A stretch of DNA of 64,000 nt from Thiomonas delicata (GCF_900088825.1 NZ_LT592170.1:1166852-1230851); one strand, 5' to 3'. Positions 17,224 to 26,649 are shown, counted from the stretch's first letter. Notes: a model not told the origin generated them from the sequence alone. Numbers and translations: made by a program.

Positions 17224-18215
17224 AACCGTCTTTGCGCTTTTATGCTGTTGCATTGATTGCCGTCACGCTGGCGGGCTGCGCCACGCCACGCAAGCCACCG
17301 AGCATCACGCTCGACGAGCCGGTGCAGGCGCAGCCCTTGCCCGAACCACCTCTGCCGATGGAAGTGGTTGCGGTGCCGGAGCCTTTGCCGCTACCGGGGC
17401 AGTTGATGCCGCTGCCCGAACTCGCGGAAACGGAGGTGACACCCGAGCCGGAGGACGAGCGCGTGCGCGTATCCCGCGCCAACGAGGAAGCGCGCATGGC
17501 GCCCACGCGCGAAGGCTACATCAATGCGATTCAGGTCTGGCCGTTTACCGACGGCGCGCTGTACCAGGTCTATACGAGTCCCGAGCGGGTCACGGTGATT
17601 ACACTCCAGCCCGGCGAGGAACTGGTGACGGTCGCCGCCGGCGACACGGTGCGCTGGATCGTCGGCGATACGTCGAGCGGCGCCGGCGGCGAACTGCGCG
17701 TCAACGTGCTGGTCAAGCCGATCCGCACCGGCCTCAAGACCAATCTGGTCATCACCACCAGCCGCCGCACCTATCTGATCGAACTGACTTCGACCGAAAA
17801 GGCGTGGATGGCGTCGGTGTCCTGGGACTATCCGCGCGACCGCATGCTGGCCTTGCAGCGCCAGGCGCGGGCGGCGCAGACGGCGGCGCCGCTCGATACG
17901 GGCCTGTCGCTGGAGAACATCCGCTTCCGCTACGCGATCAGCGGTAGCAATACACCGTGGAAGCCGCTGCGCGCCTTCGACGACGGCGAGAAAGTCTACA
18001 TCCAGTTTCCCGGCGGCATCGCACAGGGCGAGTTGCCGCCACTGTTCGTGATCGGCGCACAGGGCGATGGCCAACTCGTGAACTACCGCTTCCGGTCGCC
18101 GTACTACATCGTGGACCGGCTGTTCGGCGCGGCCGAATTGCGCCTGGGTGGCGACAAGGGCGACGTGGTGCGCATCGAGCGCACGGACGGCACGACGGGC
18201 GCGCGGAGGAACTGA
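17220..18215 (+). CDS. trbG: TrbG, VirB9-like core-complex lipoprotein
   Basis: A 331-residue protein with a lipoprotein leader (MKPSLRFYAVALIAVTLAGC), a proline-rich linker (residues 25-75), and the CagX/VirB9 domain. The N-terminal beta part contains GYINAIQVWPFTDGALYQVYTSPERVTVITLQPGEE; the C-terminal part includes SGSNTPWKPLRAFDDGEKVYIQFP, which interacts with the VirB10 partner TrbI. It lies 2 bp upstream of trbI. Confidence 0.93.
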   Translation: MKPSLRFYAVALIAVTLAGCATPRKPPSITLDEPVQAQPLPEPPLPMEVVAVPEPLPLPGQLMPLPELAETEVTPEPEDERVRVSRANEEARMAPTREGYINAIQVWPFTDGALYQVYTSPERVTVITLQPGEELVTVAAGDTVRWIVGDTSSGAGGELRVNVLVKPIRTGLKTNLVITTSRRTYLIELTSTEKAWMASVSWDYPRDRMLALQRQARAAQTAAPLDTGLSLENIRFRYAISGSNTPWKPLRAFDDGEKVYIQFPGGIAQGELPPLFVIGAQGDGQLVNYRFRSPYYIVDRLFGAAELRLGGDKGDVVRIERTDGTTGARRN

Positions 18216-18217
18216 CC

Positions 18218-19513
18218 ATGAGCCAGGACGATTCTCCGGACATGCTTGGCGCCGCCCCGAAGCTGGCGCCGGAACAAGTCGCCCTGCGGGCGCAGCCGCG
18301 TCCCGTCACGCGGTTGAACCGGCGCATGCTGGCAGTTCTGGTCGGCAGCGTGGCCGCCGCCGTATTGGGCGCAACGCTCTGGTCGCTGCAAGCACCGCAG
18401 CGCCGTGGCGCAGGCGAGCCGACCGAGTTGTACAACGTCGATCGCGTGTCGCGCTCCGAAGGGCTGGCGCAGTTGCCCATCGACTATTCGCAACTACCGC
18501 CGACCTTGCCACCGCTGCCGCCGGAGCTGGGCGAACCGCTACCCGGCGACCTCGGAGCACCGATCCTGCGCGCCGAACAGCGAGCGCAGGGTTACTCGCA
18601 ACCGGGCTATGACCCGGCCGAAGCCGAGCGCCTAGCGCGGCTCAAGGAGGCCGAGGAAGCGGCGGCTTCGTCCGTGTTCTTCAGCACGGGCGGACAGCGC
18701 GCCGCCGTAGCCCCTCCCACTCAGAGCATGGCAGGAACCCCACCGCTGACCGGACTGGCGGGTTTCGATCCGCTGGCCGCCGGACCGGCTTCGACGGCCG
18801 CGCAGCCGGGCGATCCCACCGCCGTGCAGAACCGGCAGGACCAGAAGGAAGCGTTTCTGAGCAATGCCGGTCCTGTGCAAACCCGCAATTCTGGCAACCT
18901 GCAACTACCTGCCTCGCCGTATCAGGTGATGGCCGGCACGGTGATCGCGGGCGCACTGGTGACGGGCATCAAGTCCGACCTACCGGGCGACGTGATCGCC
19001 ACGGTGACGGAGCCGATCTACGACACGGCCACCGGCCGCCATCTGCTGATCCCGCAGGGCTCGCGCATCCTGGGCCGCTACAACAGCCAGGTCAGCTACG
19101 GGCAGACCCGACTCCAGATGGTGTGGCACCGGCTGATCCTGCCGGACACCTCATCAAGCCAGCTCGACAACCTCGTGGGCACGGACCCGGCCGGTTACGC
19201 GGGCCTGGAGGATGGTGTCGATTGGCATTGGGATCGCATCTTCGCCGGCGCGGTGCTGACCACGCTGCTGGGCGTCGGCGCCGAACTGGCCGCCCCGGAG
19301 AATCGCCAGGGCGGGGATCGCGTCGTCATTGCCGGCCGCGACAGCGTGCAGGACAGCGTGAACCAGATCGGCCAGGAGATGACCCGGCGCAACATGAACA
19401 TCCAGCCCACGCTGACGGCTCGCCCCGGCCTGCCGGTGCGCATCATCGTCAACCGCGACCTGGTGCTGCGTCCGTACCAACCGCTGTTCTTCAACAGGGG
19501 AGCCTCGCAATGA
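18218..19513 (+). CDS. trbI: TrbI, VirB10-like core-complex protein
   Basis: A 431-residue protein with a short cytoplasmic tail, one membrane helix (MLAVLVGSVAAAVLGATLW, near residues 35-55), a proline-rich periplasmic spacer (LPPTLPPLPPELGEPLPG), and a C-terminal VirB10 barrel domain (YQVMAGTVIAGALVTGIKSDLPGDVIATV). It spans both membranes in the type IV secretion channel. I chose the ATG at 18218; an open frame upstream is only read-through of trbG sequence in another phase. Confidence 0.93.
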   Translation: MSQDDSPDMLGAAPKLAPEQVALRAQPRPVTRLNRRMLAVLVGSVAAAVLGATLWSLQAPQRRGAGEPTELYNVDRVSRSEGLAQLPIDYSQLPPTLPPLPPELGEPLPGDLGAPILRAEQRAQGYSQPGYDPAEAERLARLKEAEEAAASSVFFSTGGQRAAVAPPTQSMAGTPPLTGLAGFDPLAAGPASTAAQPGDPTAVQNRQDQKEAFLSNAGPVQTRNSGNLQLPASPYQVMAGTVIAGALVTGIKSDLPGDVIATVTEPIYDTATGRHLLIPQGSRILGRYNSQVSYGQTRLQMVWHRLILPDTSSSQLDNLVGTDPAGYAGLEDGVDWHWDRIFAGAVLTTLLGVGAELAAPENRQGGDRVVIAGRDSVQDSVNQIGQEMTRRNMNIQPTLTARPGLPVRIIVNRDLVLRPYQPLFFNRGASQ

Positions 19514-19740
19514 ACACGAACAAGCTGCGGCTCGGCCCGCTGCCCAAGAGCGAAACCGTCAAGCTGACCTTTGCATGTCCGGCCAGCCTGAAGGCCGACC
19601 TCGACCGTTACGCCACGTTGCATGGGCAGACCTACGGCGAAGCGGTCGATGCGGTGACGCTGATCCCGCACATGCTGGAGGCGTTCATTGCGCGGGATCG
19701 GGGATTCAGGAAGGTGATTGCCTCCAAAGTCGGCGCATGA
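19510..19740 (+). CDS. DUF2274 small protein at the end of the trb operon
   Basis: A 76-residue protein starting at an ATG that overlaps the trbI stop. The sequence (KLRLGPLPKSETVKLTFACPASLKADLDRYATLHGQTYGEAV) resembles a short DUF2274 protein that commonly closes the trbB-I cluster of Tn4371-type elements. The CPASLKADLDRYA part looks like a ribbon-helix-helix-type helix pair, so DNA binding is possible but unproven. The defence operon ends 59 bp beyond it on the other strand. Confidence 0.75.
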   Translation: MNTNKLRLGPLPKSETVKLTFACPASLKADLDRYATLHGQTYGEAVDAVTLIPHMLEAFIARDRGFRKVIASKVGA

Positions 19741-19799
19741 AGGTCTCCCGACGATACGACGCTACCTGCTTTCTTCATCCATAGTTTGGAGATTGGGAG

Positions 19800-22700
19800 T
19801 TACACCTGCCACAAATCGTCGGGGCCTAAATAACTCAGGTCGATTCTGCCGGGCTCTTGAGACACTGTGGCCCGCATTAGGCCGCTCCGAACTGGGTTGA
19901 GCGCAGCCTGAAGGGTGCCCATGGGAAGCCCCTCTCCTGATAGGACGATCGGCTGACCGTTCCAGTGATGGAGCCTGACAGGCGCACCAGGTGGGACCGG
20001 GACGCCATACCAAGCGACGCCGGCCCAATAGCGGCGTTCAGTCCAAGTTCGCCTGTCGGCTGGCGTGAAGCTTTGCGCGAATTCGATCCACATCGCCTTG
20101 GTCTCTGCAGTGGGCCAATCCGGCAGTGCACTCCACATGGCGATAGCTTCGGAATTGAGCCAGAGCTTCAATGCCTGGCTGGTAGTGAAAGTTGCCGCCG
20201 TATCGGCGACGGCCTTTATAGCGGCGAGTCTGGAACTGAAGCCGGCTTGGATCAGAATCGAGGCTGAACGATTCATCGTGCCTGTTTCGACAGCGGGGAC
20301 AGCTAAGCCAAGTTCAAAATCCTCAAGTTCCAGGTCAGCGACAGTATCGCCGTTGGCGGCGGCCCGCACTCGTATGGCCTCCATGGCCCACGGCAGACGA
20401 TAGACGAGACCGCCTTCGATAAACTGAAGGGTCTCCGACTCCTGGCCAGCGACAATGCCCGCTAGCGGCTGGCCGAGCAACCAGCAGCGCAGGATGTCGT
20501 GCCAGTTGTCAGGCAAGGAGTCTGGCATGAACGGATAGAAGGCGAACACCTGCTCAGCGAGGTTGGTGATCGCCGCGATCGCTTCTTCTGCGTTGTTGGT
20601 AAGAAGCGCTGCATTGGCCTGAACCAGCAGTAGGTTGGCCCCCTCTGCAATCGCGTCAAGAGCGTGGCCAGTTGCCAATCCAACGCCGGCGAGGAAGTAC
20701 CCTCTCCGCTGGGGAGCCGTGGACTGCGCCCAGATCAATCGGCTGCGCGCGAGTAGCCCCGCCTTTAGAGTCTGCTGCACCTGTTCATTCTGGCGCAGTA
20801 GGCGGCGTTGCCACAGGGAAGACTGGAGAATGTCATCAAGCGCAGTTTCAATGCCGTCATCTGGGATGTCGTTCTCGCCGATCAGGCTCAGGATGGCGGT
20901 ATCAAGCGTAGCGACGCGCCGTTCCCACTCGGCAAGCGCGCGTTCGCGATCTTCGGGAGACTCATTGGCTATCTCAGGGAACGTCCACGCTTGAGCATTG
21001 TTCGCCACGTATTCGACAAGCTGGGCGAGGTCGTCACCGATGCTGACGTGCATCCGACTCAGTAGCGCTGCGACGAGCCGAACAAGTCCGCTCTCCATCT
21101 CCCGAGCGCCCACGTTGCTGATGAGGCTCTCCCAATTGAGCCGCTTTCTCGCGACCTCATCGAACATCGGAAAGAGTACGATGCCTTCCACATCAACGTA
21201 GGCTCGACCCGCTCGGCCGATGACGTTCTTGAATTCGGAAACCTCGATGAGCGCGCCGTTGCGGTGAAGCGAGTGCATGACAACAGCCGTGGCCGAGAGA
21301 TTCAGCCCTTGGGCAAGGGTCGGTGAGGAAATCGTGACTTTCAGAATACCTTCCCGAAGAAGGCGCTCGATCTCCTTGCGATAAGCCGTCGGTAGGGCGC
21401 CATGATGTAGGGCAACGCCCAACCTCAGGCACTTTAGGAGCGCACTGTTTGGCCCAAGCCATTCCTCTCCGAGCGTGACCGCTGCGTTCAGCACATTCGG
21501 ATCGACTTCAAGAAGCGAGCGAAGTGCGCCGCGCTCGTGGAGATCGACAATAACGTCGGCGAAGGGCTCAACGCTCCGGCGTTCTGGGCAGAAGATAAGG
21601 GCCGTCTGGCCATCATCAACGAGTCGCCAGGCTGTCGCCAGGCTAAGCTCGCGCTGATCTTTCGGGAAGAGGCGCGTGCGACGTCGCTTTGGTGGTACGA
21701 AGTCCGGAGGGGCAAATCCGGTGAGGAATCGCTGTACCCATGGACGCTCGTCGCCGACGCGAAGGTTGAGTCGAGCAAAGGGCGAGTTCCAGACGACCTC
21801 GCCGAACCGCAGTCGCGTCGGCCTCCAATCGTTCTTGATTAGGCCGCCGGGATGGTCGCGGCGGAGCCACGCCGCGAAATCATCCAGTTGATCCCCATCG
21901 GGAAGGATCGCCGACAGGCAGACGATACGGCGATCGTGTGCATCGGCACGCCGAAGGAGTCGCTGGATTTGCACCTCGTAGCGGATCTCGCGCTCGTTCA
22001 TGCCAATCATGTGGCCTTCGTCGAAGACAAGAAGGCCGACATCATCGAGCAGTGAAGGATCGTTACGCAGCGCGAAATCGAGCTTTTCAGGGGTAGCGAC
22101 GACGATATCGCGCTCGCGAATCGAATCCTCATCGAAGCCACTCACTCCAATGCTGCCGTAGAGGGCGGAGATGGTTTTACCGAGTGGCCCGAAGGTTCGC
22201 TGTAGCGTCACTTCAGTCTGGGCGGACAGCGCCCTGAGCGGTGTTACGAAGACGACGCGCTTGCCTGCGGCGAGGCAGCGCAAGATGCACAGCTCGGCAA
22301 TTCTGGTTTTGCCGGCGCTGGTGGGCAGCGAAACCACTAGGTCGTCGGACTGATCGACAGCGCGCGTTGCGGCTTCGATCTGCGAGGGCCATAGATCAAC
22401 TTCAGCTCTTGGCCGATTCAGCAGAGAGGCAATGAATAAATCACGGAGGCGAGGCCAATCGGCGGCGGCTCCACCAATCGGCAGCATCGGCACCTTTTCG
22501 TGGAAGGTATTGGACCAGAGATCGGGCAAGATATGGATCGCCACGCGATGCGCCCACCATTGGGGCAGCAAGTTCATTTCGCTGCAGACGCTCAGGCTTT
22601 CTTGGAGGCGGGCTAAAGCTTGGTCGAGAATCTGCCGTTCGCCACGCTCCAGCGCCAGCAAGAACAGAGACATGGCGGCGAGAAAAGAGTCGGTAAGCGC

Positions 22701-23312
22701 CGTATCCAGGCTGTCGAAAAGAAAGGCGTTTTCGTCGCCTGCCTGGCCTACGGCTGCTTCGATCTGATCCAGATGCCCCTGGATTGTGGCAGTGATCTGC
22801 TCGTCACTTCCGGTCCCCAAAACCCTGTAGTCCAGCGACATGGTTCGGAGGCCGTCGATATTGCGGAGCATCAGGAGGGCCAAGGCCCGCTCTATCGGCG
22901 AGAAATTTTCCTCGGTTTCAACGATAGTGAGGAGCGAGTAGGCCCGTGCAGACAGCCGAGCCAGGTGATAGCTCGCTGCGGTCATGATGAAGTGGAAGTC
23001 TCGATCAGCTTCCCCAGGGTTTCCTCTGGCCATAACTGCCTCCAGAGCAGTTGCGGCTTGCTCGAAAGCGACACGGGCCTGCGCAGCGTCACCACCTAGC
23101 TCACGGAGACGCAGACCGAGCCCAAGCATGGCATAACCATAGGAATGCAGGTCGTAGCTGAGCTGAGGAGAGAAGGCAGGTGCATCCGGTGGTAGGGCGC
23201 CATCGCGCCAGATCATGGCGCGTGCTTGGCCGCGGGCGATGAGGCGGCCGCGAAAACCTGCCGCTGCCGCCTCGTTGATACCCGCAACGATGGTCTCAGG
23301 CGTTGTTGGCAT
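19800..23312 (-). CDS. hamB: Hachiman helicase HamB (Ski2-like DEAD/DEAH box)
   Basis: A 1170-residue superfamily 2 helicase. The first ~310 residues are helical and of unknown fold. The helicase core has motif I (SLPTSAGKTR, about residue 330), motif Ia (FVTPLRALSAQ), motif II (VFDEGH, about 427), motif III (CLSAILPD) and motif VI region (FKNVIGRAGRAY, about 695), matching Ski2/HelD-like enzymes. The start overlaps the upstream hamA gene by 17 nt. In Hachiman, HamB senses damaged or abnormal DNA and holds the HamA nuclease inactive until then. The assignment rests on this helicase together with its DUF1837-like partner. Base composition is visibly less GC-rich than in the trb genes, consistent with separate acquisition. 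Confidence 0.82.
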   Translation of the reverse strand: MPTTPETIVAGINEAAAAGFRGRLIARGQARAMIWRDGALPPDAPAFSPQLSYDLHSYGYAMLGLGLRLRELGGDAAQARVAFEQAATALEAVMARGNPGEADRDFHFIMTAASYHLARLSARAYSLLTIVETEENFSPIERALALLMLRNIDGLRTMSLDYRVLGTGSDEQITATIQGHLDQIEAAVGQAGDENAFLFDSLDTALTDSFLAAMSLFLLALERGERQILDQALARLQESLSVCSEMNLLPQWWAHRVAIHILPDLWSNTFHEKVPMLPIGGAAADWPRLRDLFIASLLNRPRAEVDLWPSQIEAATRAVDQSDDLVVSLPTSAGKTRIAELCILRCLAAGKRVVFVTPLRALSAQTEVTLQRTFGPLGKTISALYGSIGVSGFDEDSIRERDIVVATPEKLDFALRNDPSLLDDVGLLVFDEGHMIGMNEREIRYEVQIQRLLRRADAHDRRIVCLSAILPDGDQLDDFAAWLRRDHPGGLIKNDWRPTRLRFGEVVWNSPFARLNLRVGDERPWVQRFLTGFAPPDFVPPKRRRTRLFPKDQRELSLATAWRLVDDGQTALIFCPERRSVEPFADVIVDLHERGALRSLLEVDPNVLNAAVTLGEEWLGPNSALLKCLRLGVALHHGALPTAYRKEIERLLREGILKVTISSPTLAQGLNLSATAVVMHSLHRNGALIEVSEFKNVIGRAGRAYVDVEGIVLFPMFDEVARKRLNWESLISNVGAREMESGLVRLVAALLSRMHVSIGDDLAQLVEYVANNAQAWTFPEIANESPEDRERALAEWERRVATLDTAILSLIGENDIPDDGIETALDDILQSSLWQRRLLRQNEQVQQTLKAGLLARSRLIWAQSTAPQRRGYFLAGVGLATGHALDAIAEGANLLLVQANAALLTNNAEEAIAAITNLAEQVFAFYPFMPDSLPDNWHDILRCWLLGQPLAGIVAGQESETLQFIEGGLVYRLPWAMEAIRVRAAANGDTVADLELEDFELGLAVPAVETGTMNRSASILIQAGFSSRLAAIKAVADTAATFTTSQALKLWLNSEAIAMWSALPDWPTAETKAMWIEFAQSFTPADRRTWTERRYWAGVAWYGVPVPPGAPVRLHHWNGQPIVLSGEGLPMGTLQAALNPVRSGLMRATVSQEPGRIDLSYLGPDDLWQV

Positions 23313-24075
23313 TGGCGATCACCTGATCATAGACGGCGCCGACGAACGCTGCGTGTCCCTCGACGCGCAGTCCGACGCCCCATTGTGTGATCGTTCCCGG
23401 ATAGGATTGCAACGATGCGGTGAGAAGAGCGTCCGGGGTGTTGCCAGAAAAGGTGAACAGCAGATGGCGGACACTTTCGACGGGAATGCCATGTTTCAGA
23501 AGGGCAGCGTCGATGGCATCGGCTAGTGGAGCGTTGTCCAGTTCGAGAAGCCGGGCGGAAATGAAGGAGAGCGCATGAGCGGAGGGGAGCCCGCCATCCT
23601 TGTCCAGCCCAGCCCGAGCAGCGGCGAGGACTTGCGCCGTCAGCGTGACACGGCTCTTAGCCTCAGTCTTTAGAAAGTACAGGCGTTGGGTCTGTGGGTC
23701 TTGGAGAAGTCCAATTACATCGTCGCCGCGCATCGCCATGTTGCGATGATCCTTCCAGCGCAGACGTTTGATGGGCGCGCGGTAGCCACCGCTATGCGTG
23801 TCGATCCATTCGGTCGCATAGATCTCACCAAGATCGCCGGAGCGGATCGTCTTGGTGGTTGGCAACTTGCCCTGGATCAGCGCGGCTGCGGCCGGTTTAC
23901 CGAGGCGGGCGAGAGCCCGCGCAACCTGTTCCTCAGCAGCATAGTGGTTTGGTATGACCGCCGCCGTCGCCTGAATTCCACTCGCCAGATTTGCTGGATT
24001 ACTGGTCAGGACGCAAAGACCATGGTTGCCAACGGCCGAATTGGTCAAGCTACACCAAGTATTGAACTGCGCCAT
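23296..24075 (-). CDS. hamA: Hachiman nuclease HamA (DUF1837-like)
   Basis: A 259-residue protein with the DUF1837/HamA pattern of a PD-(D/E)xK-like nuclease: SGDLGEIYATEWID (Glu83), RGDDVIGL (Asp118/119) and YFLKTEAKSR (Glu138 and Lys140) supply the expected E...D...ExK residues, with IKRLRWKDHRNMAMRG between. It is followed by hamB with a 17-nt overlap, the standard Hachiman order. In characterised systems HamA degrades DNA nonspecifically after HamB activation, killing or arresting infected cells. The family call comes from reading motifs and context; a profile search against DUF1837 would confirm it. Confidence 0.8.
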   Translation of the reverse strand: MAQFNTWCSLTNSAVGNHGLCVLTSNPANLASGIQATAAVIPNHYAAEEQVARALARLGKPAAAALIQGKLPTTKTIRSGDLGEIYATEWIDTHSGGYRAPIKRLRWKDHRNMAMRGDDVIGLLQDPQTQRLYFLKTEAKSRVTLTAQVLAAARAGLDKDGGLPSAHALSFISARLLELDNAPLADAIDAALLKHGIPVESVRHLLFTFSGNTPDALLTASLQSYPGTITQWGVGLRVEGHAAFVGAVYDQVIANANNA

Positions 24076-24093
24076 CTTCGCCCCCCTTGCGGA

Positions 24094-24966
24094 TCAATGT
24101 GGAAAGAGGTCGCGAACACGTACAAAGGGTGAGCCGGTTTCGGCCGCCCGACGCACCTTGCGTTCGAGGACGTGGTTGAGGGGGATTTCCCGATTCAGGG
24201 TCTCGTAGAGATCATAGCCGTCCATGCAGGTGACGCGCTTGCCACGACCGAATGCGGCGAGGCCGTCTTCGGTGAAACCGCTGTTGCTGACGAATAGACC
24301 CCTAGTCCAGGCGGCCTTCTGTTCGATCTTGCCGTGAAAAGTGTGAAGCTCGGCGACACCGATGGGCTTGCCGTGCCACTTGGCTTCGACGAGATAGGTC
24401 TCGTTGCCAAACTGAAAGCTGCCGTCGATCTGCTCACCCTTCAGACGAAATGGTTCTTGCGCCGCCAACCCGTAGGTGTCAAACAAATCACACAAGAATT
24501 TCTCGAAGGCATAACCACGCGCATGAGCCTCCAGCGACGTCATCGCGAGGAGATTGCTCTTGATCTGGGCCAACTTCTGGCGATCAAATGCCGGGACGGG
24601 ATCTTGACTGGGCGCTTGGGAATTTTCCGGCCGGCCTTCAAGCCGATTGAGCAAGGACAGGAGACGGCCGTGGGCGTTCGGAATCTTGTCGGCTTGCTCA
24701 GAGCGTTGTCGCAATGCTTCCCGGTATACCCATAGGGCGTTTAGCGTTCGGGCGACAGTTGCCTTATCGACTGTTTGAAGGAAGCAGCGTAGGCGCTTGG
24801 CTTTTGACCCACCATTGCGCGCATAGATCGGGTCGTCGATGTCGATATTGAGTTCTTCGGCGAAGAACTGCGCGAAGGTGCGATCCGAGAAATTGAGGAC
24901 ATAGCCGCCCCCCATCTCGAACACATCGTCAAGAAACATCATGTCGATAGATCGGATGTTGCTCAT
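24094..24966 (-). CDS. Mrr-like restriction endonuclease with defence-type N-terminal domain
   Basis: A 290-residue protein in two parts. The C-terminal part (about 145-260) is an Mrr_cat PD-(D/E)xK domain: ARGYAFEKFLCDLF, then GEQIDGSFQFGNETYLVEAKW with Asp, Glu (~193) and Lys (~195), then the GLFVSNSGFTEDGL stretch of type IV enzymes. The N-terminal ~100 residues (FLDDVFEMGGGYVLNFSDRTFAQFF, GGSKAKRLRCFLQ) resemble a small module found at the front of several abortive-infection effectors (AbiJ-NTD type, a tentative match). It lies 5 bp after abiEii and 18 bp before hamA, so it is co-transcribed. It may restrict modified DNA or act as an accessory Hachiman effector. Confidence 0.75.
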   Translation of the reverse strand: MSNIRSIDMMFLDDVFEMGGGYVLNFSDRTFAQFFAEELNIDIDDPIYARNGGSKAKRLRCFLQTVDKATVARTLNALWVYREALRQRSEQADKIPNAHGRLLSLLNRLEGRPENSQAPSQDPVPAFDRQKLAQIKSNLLAMTSLEAHARGYAFEKFLCDLFDTYGLAAQEPFRLKGEQIDGSFQFGNETYLVEAKWHGKPIGVAELHTFHGKIEQKAAWTRGLFVSNSGFTEDGLAAFGRGKRVTCMDGYDLYETLNREIPLNHVLERKVRRAAETGSPFVRVRDLFPH

Positions 24967-24971
24967 ACGTA

Positions 24972-26042
24972 CTATCGCGGAGAAGGTTGACGACCTAGGT
25001 TCTGGTCATCATTGTCGATGTCTACGACAGAGTTGTTGATCTTCGCTTCGAGTTCGGCGCATATCTTCAGCAACTCGTCAAAAGGTAAGGCATTGCCAAC
25101 CATCACTTCGTCGGCCAGCATGGCCGCATAGTCCTTTGCGAGTGCGGCCTTGGCTTCGCCTTCGGGAACGATTTTCAGATGTCCCGTAGTCGCTGCTGCA
25201 TAGTCGATGACTTGGCCGTTGGTGTCCTTCTCAATGAAGAAGTGCGACTTGTGATGGGCGACGGCCGTTGCCACCATGCGATCGGTCATGACAGCAGCGA
25301 AGTGGGCGCTTCGTGCGATCGCGACCAGGTCATGCCAGTGCCGCGCGTAACGTTCATTGCGGACGCGGCCCTGCGCGCAGAACACATGCGCTGCGGTAGC
25401 CTTCTCCCAGAAGGTGCGCGCGACGCTCATGACCAGAGGCGAGGCAGTGGGAAAGGACACTCCAGGAAAATGCTCGGCTATATCACAGGCCACCTGAAAT
25501 ACCTCGTGCGGTTCGCCGGTGGCGCGGCCACCGAATTCCAGCGTGACAACGGGTGCCACATACCCGGTACCTTGCGCTAGGGCTGGGTAGTGTAGGAACA
25601 GCTTGTCGTTCTCTTGGCCGCCGAGTTCGAGTCGGGCGTCCAGACGCTCGCGCGTCAGGGCCGCCTGAATCACCGGCTGCACGTTCTGCGTGATCCACTC
25701 AGGTAGCCGACGCCGCACGGCCTGCGTCCATTTGCCGGCTTGGCTGCGACTGGCCGGCAACTCTCCGTCGTGGCCGATCAGGTCCGGGATCAGCTTGCGG
25801 ATGTCGTAGGTCAGGTCGATGTCTTCGGAGAAGCGGTCGATGACCTTGTAGACCTTCGACAGTGACGTGCCACCCTTGAAGGTCAGGTCGGCTGACAGCG
25901 GCGACTCGAACAGGGCGCGCAACGTCCACACCACCCACACGTCCTTTTCGAGCAGATGGGCCGGACGGCCGGTTTCAGCGCGCCCGTGTTCCAGCGCTTC
26001 GTGTTGATCCTTCTTGCTCAGAGCAAAGAAAGATTCAGCCAC
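24972..26042 (-). CDS. abiEii: AbiEii-family nucleotidyltransferase toxin
   Basis: A 356-residue DUF1814 protein. The nucleotidyltransferase signature is complete: FKGGTSLSKVYKVIDRFSEDIDL (GGTSLSK at 57-63, Asp74 and Asp76), preceded by LLEKDVWVVWTLRALF. AbiEii toxins are nucleotidyltransferases of type IV toxin-antitoxin pairs that arrest growth and can block phage. The start overlaps the upstream antitoxin gene by 8 nt. Its place at the front of the defence operon suggests that AbiEi autorepression also governs the genes behind it. Confidence 0.88.
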   Translation of the reverse strand: MAESFFALSKKDQHEALEHGRAETGRPAHLLEKDVWVVWTLRALFESPLSADLTFKGGTSLSKVYKVIDRFSEDIDLTYDIRKLIPDLIGHDGELPASRSQAGKWTQAVRRRLPEWITQNVQPVIQAALTRERLDARLELGGQENDKLFLHYPALAQGTGYVAPVVTLEFGGRATGEPHEVFQVACDIAEHFPGVSFPTASPLVMSVARTFWEKATAAHVFCAQGRVRNERYARHWHDLVAIARSAHFAAVMTDRMVATAVAHHKSHFFIEKDTNGQVIDYAAATTGHLKIVPEGEAKAALAKDYAAMLADEVMVGNALPFDELLKICAELEAKINNSVVDIDNDDQNLGRQPSPR

Positions 26043-26631
26043 GAGCGGCTTCCTTGCCGATGGCTTGCGCCATCCAGCCGGGTAGCGTCGCGCGCGCCAA
26101 GGTCAGTGCCTTCCATTCGGAACGAGGCAAGGTGCGACGAAGCGACGCCAGCGACTCATCGGCGTGCGTCGGCCCGATCCAGGCCAGTGCGCGCACGGCC
26201 GAGCCTGCCGGCCGCGTGCCTAGCGCCAACATCCAGCGCGGCGCGTGCTTCACCAGCACTTCCGAGCGCCCGAGCTTCAACTTCCGGGTCCGGCCGGAGG
26301 TCAGGTAGACCTCACGGATGGGAACCTGCTGCGTCAGGCCCAGGACATTGGCGGCACTGGCGCCGTGCGGCACGACGATCTCGCCGCTCTGCTCGGCCAG
26401 CGCCCTGACGACCTTCTCGGGAGTGGGAGCGCGAGAACCGAAGCGACCGGAAATCGGGGCAGCGTAGGCGCCGCGCGCTACGCGCAGCAGCTTGCCGGCC
26501 TTGGCCAATCGAGAGAACGCCTGATCTACCGCCGATCGGCTTCCCAAGTGCAGGAACTCCTTGGGCGACAGGACGCCTCCCTCGGGGAGGGATCGCGCTT
26601 GTTGCAGGATGGTCTCGGGCAGCGTGTTCAT
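26035..26631 (-). CDS. abiEi: AbiEi-type antitoxin (DUF6088)
   Basis: A 198-residue protein with an N-terminal winged-helix region (GGVLSPKEFLHLGSRSAVDQAFSRLAKAGKLLRVARGAYAAP) and an AbiEi/DUF6088 C-terminal domain (IVVPHGASAANVLGLTQQVP, REVYLTSGRTRKLKLG). Such antitoxins neutralise AbiEii and repress their own promoter by binding inverted repeats. The ATG at 26631 follows GAGGTG. An inverted-repeat region lies 19-39 bp upstream. Confidence 0.87.
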   Translation of the reverse strand: MNTLPETILQQARSLPEGGVLSPKEFLHLGSRSAVDQAFSRLAKAGKLLRVARGAYAAPISGRFGSRAPTPEKVVRALAEQSGEIVVPHGASAANVLGLTQQVPIREVYLTSGRTRKLKLGRSEVLVKHAPRWMLALGTRPAGSAVRALAWIGPTHADESLASLRRTLPRSEWKALTLARATLPGWMAQAIGKEAARG

Positions 26632-26649
26632 AGGACACCTCTTAAGGTG

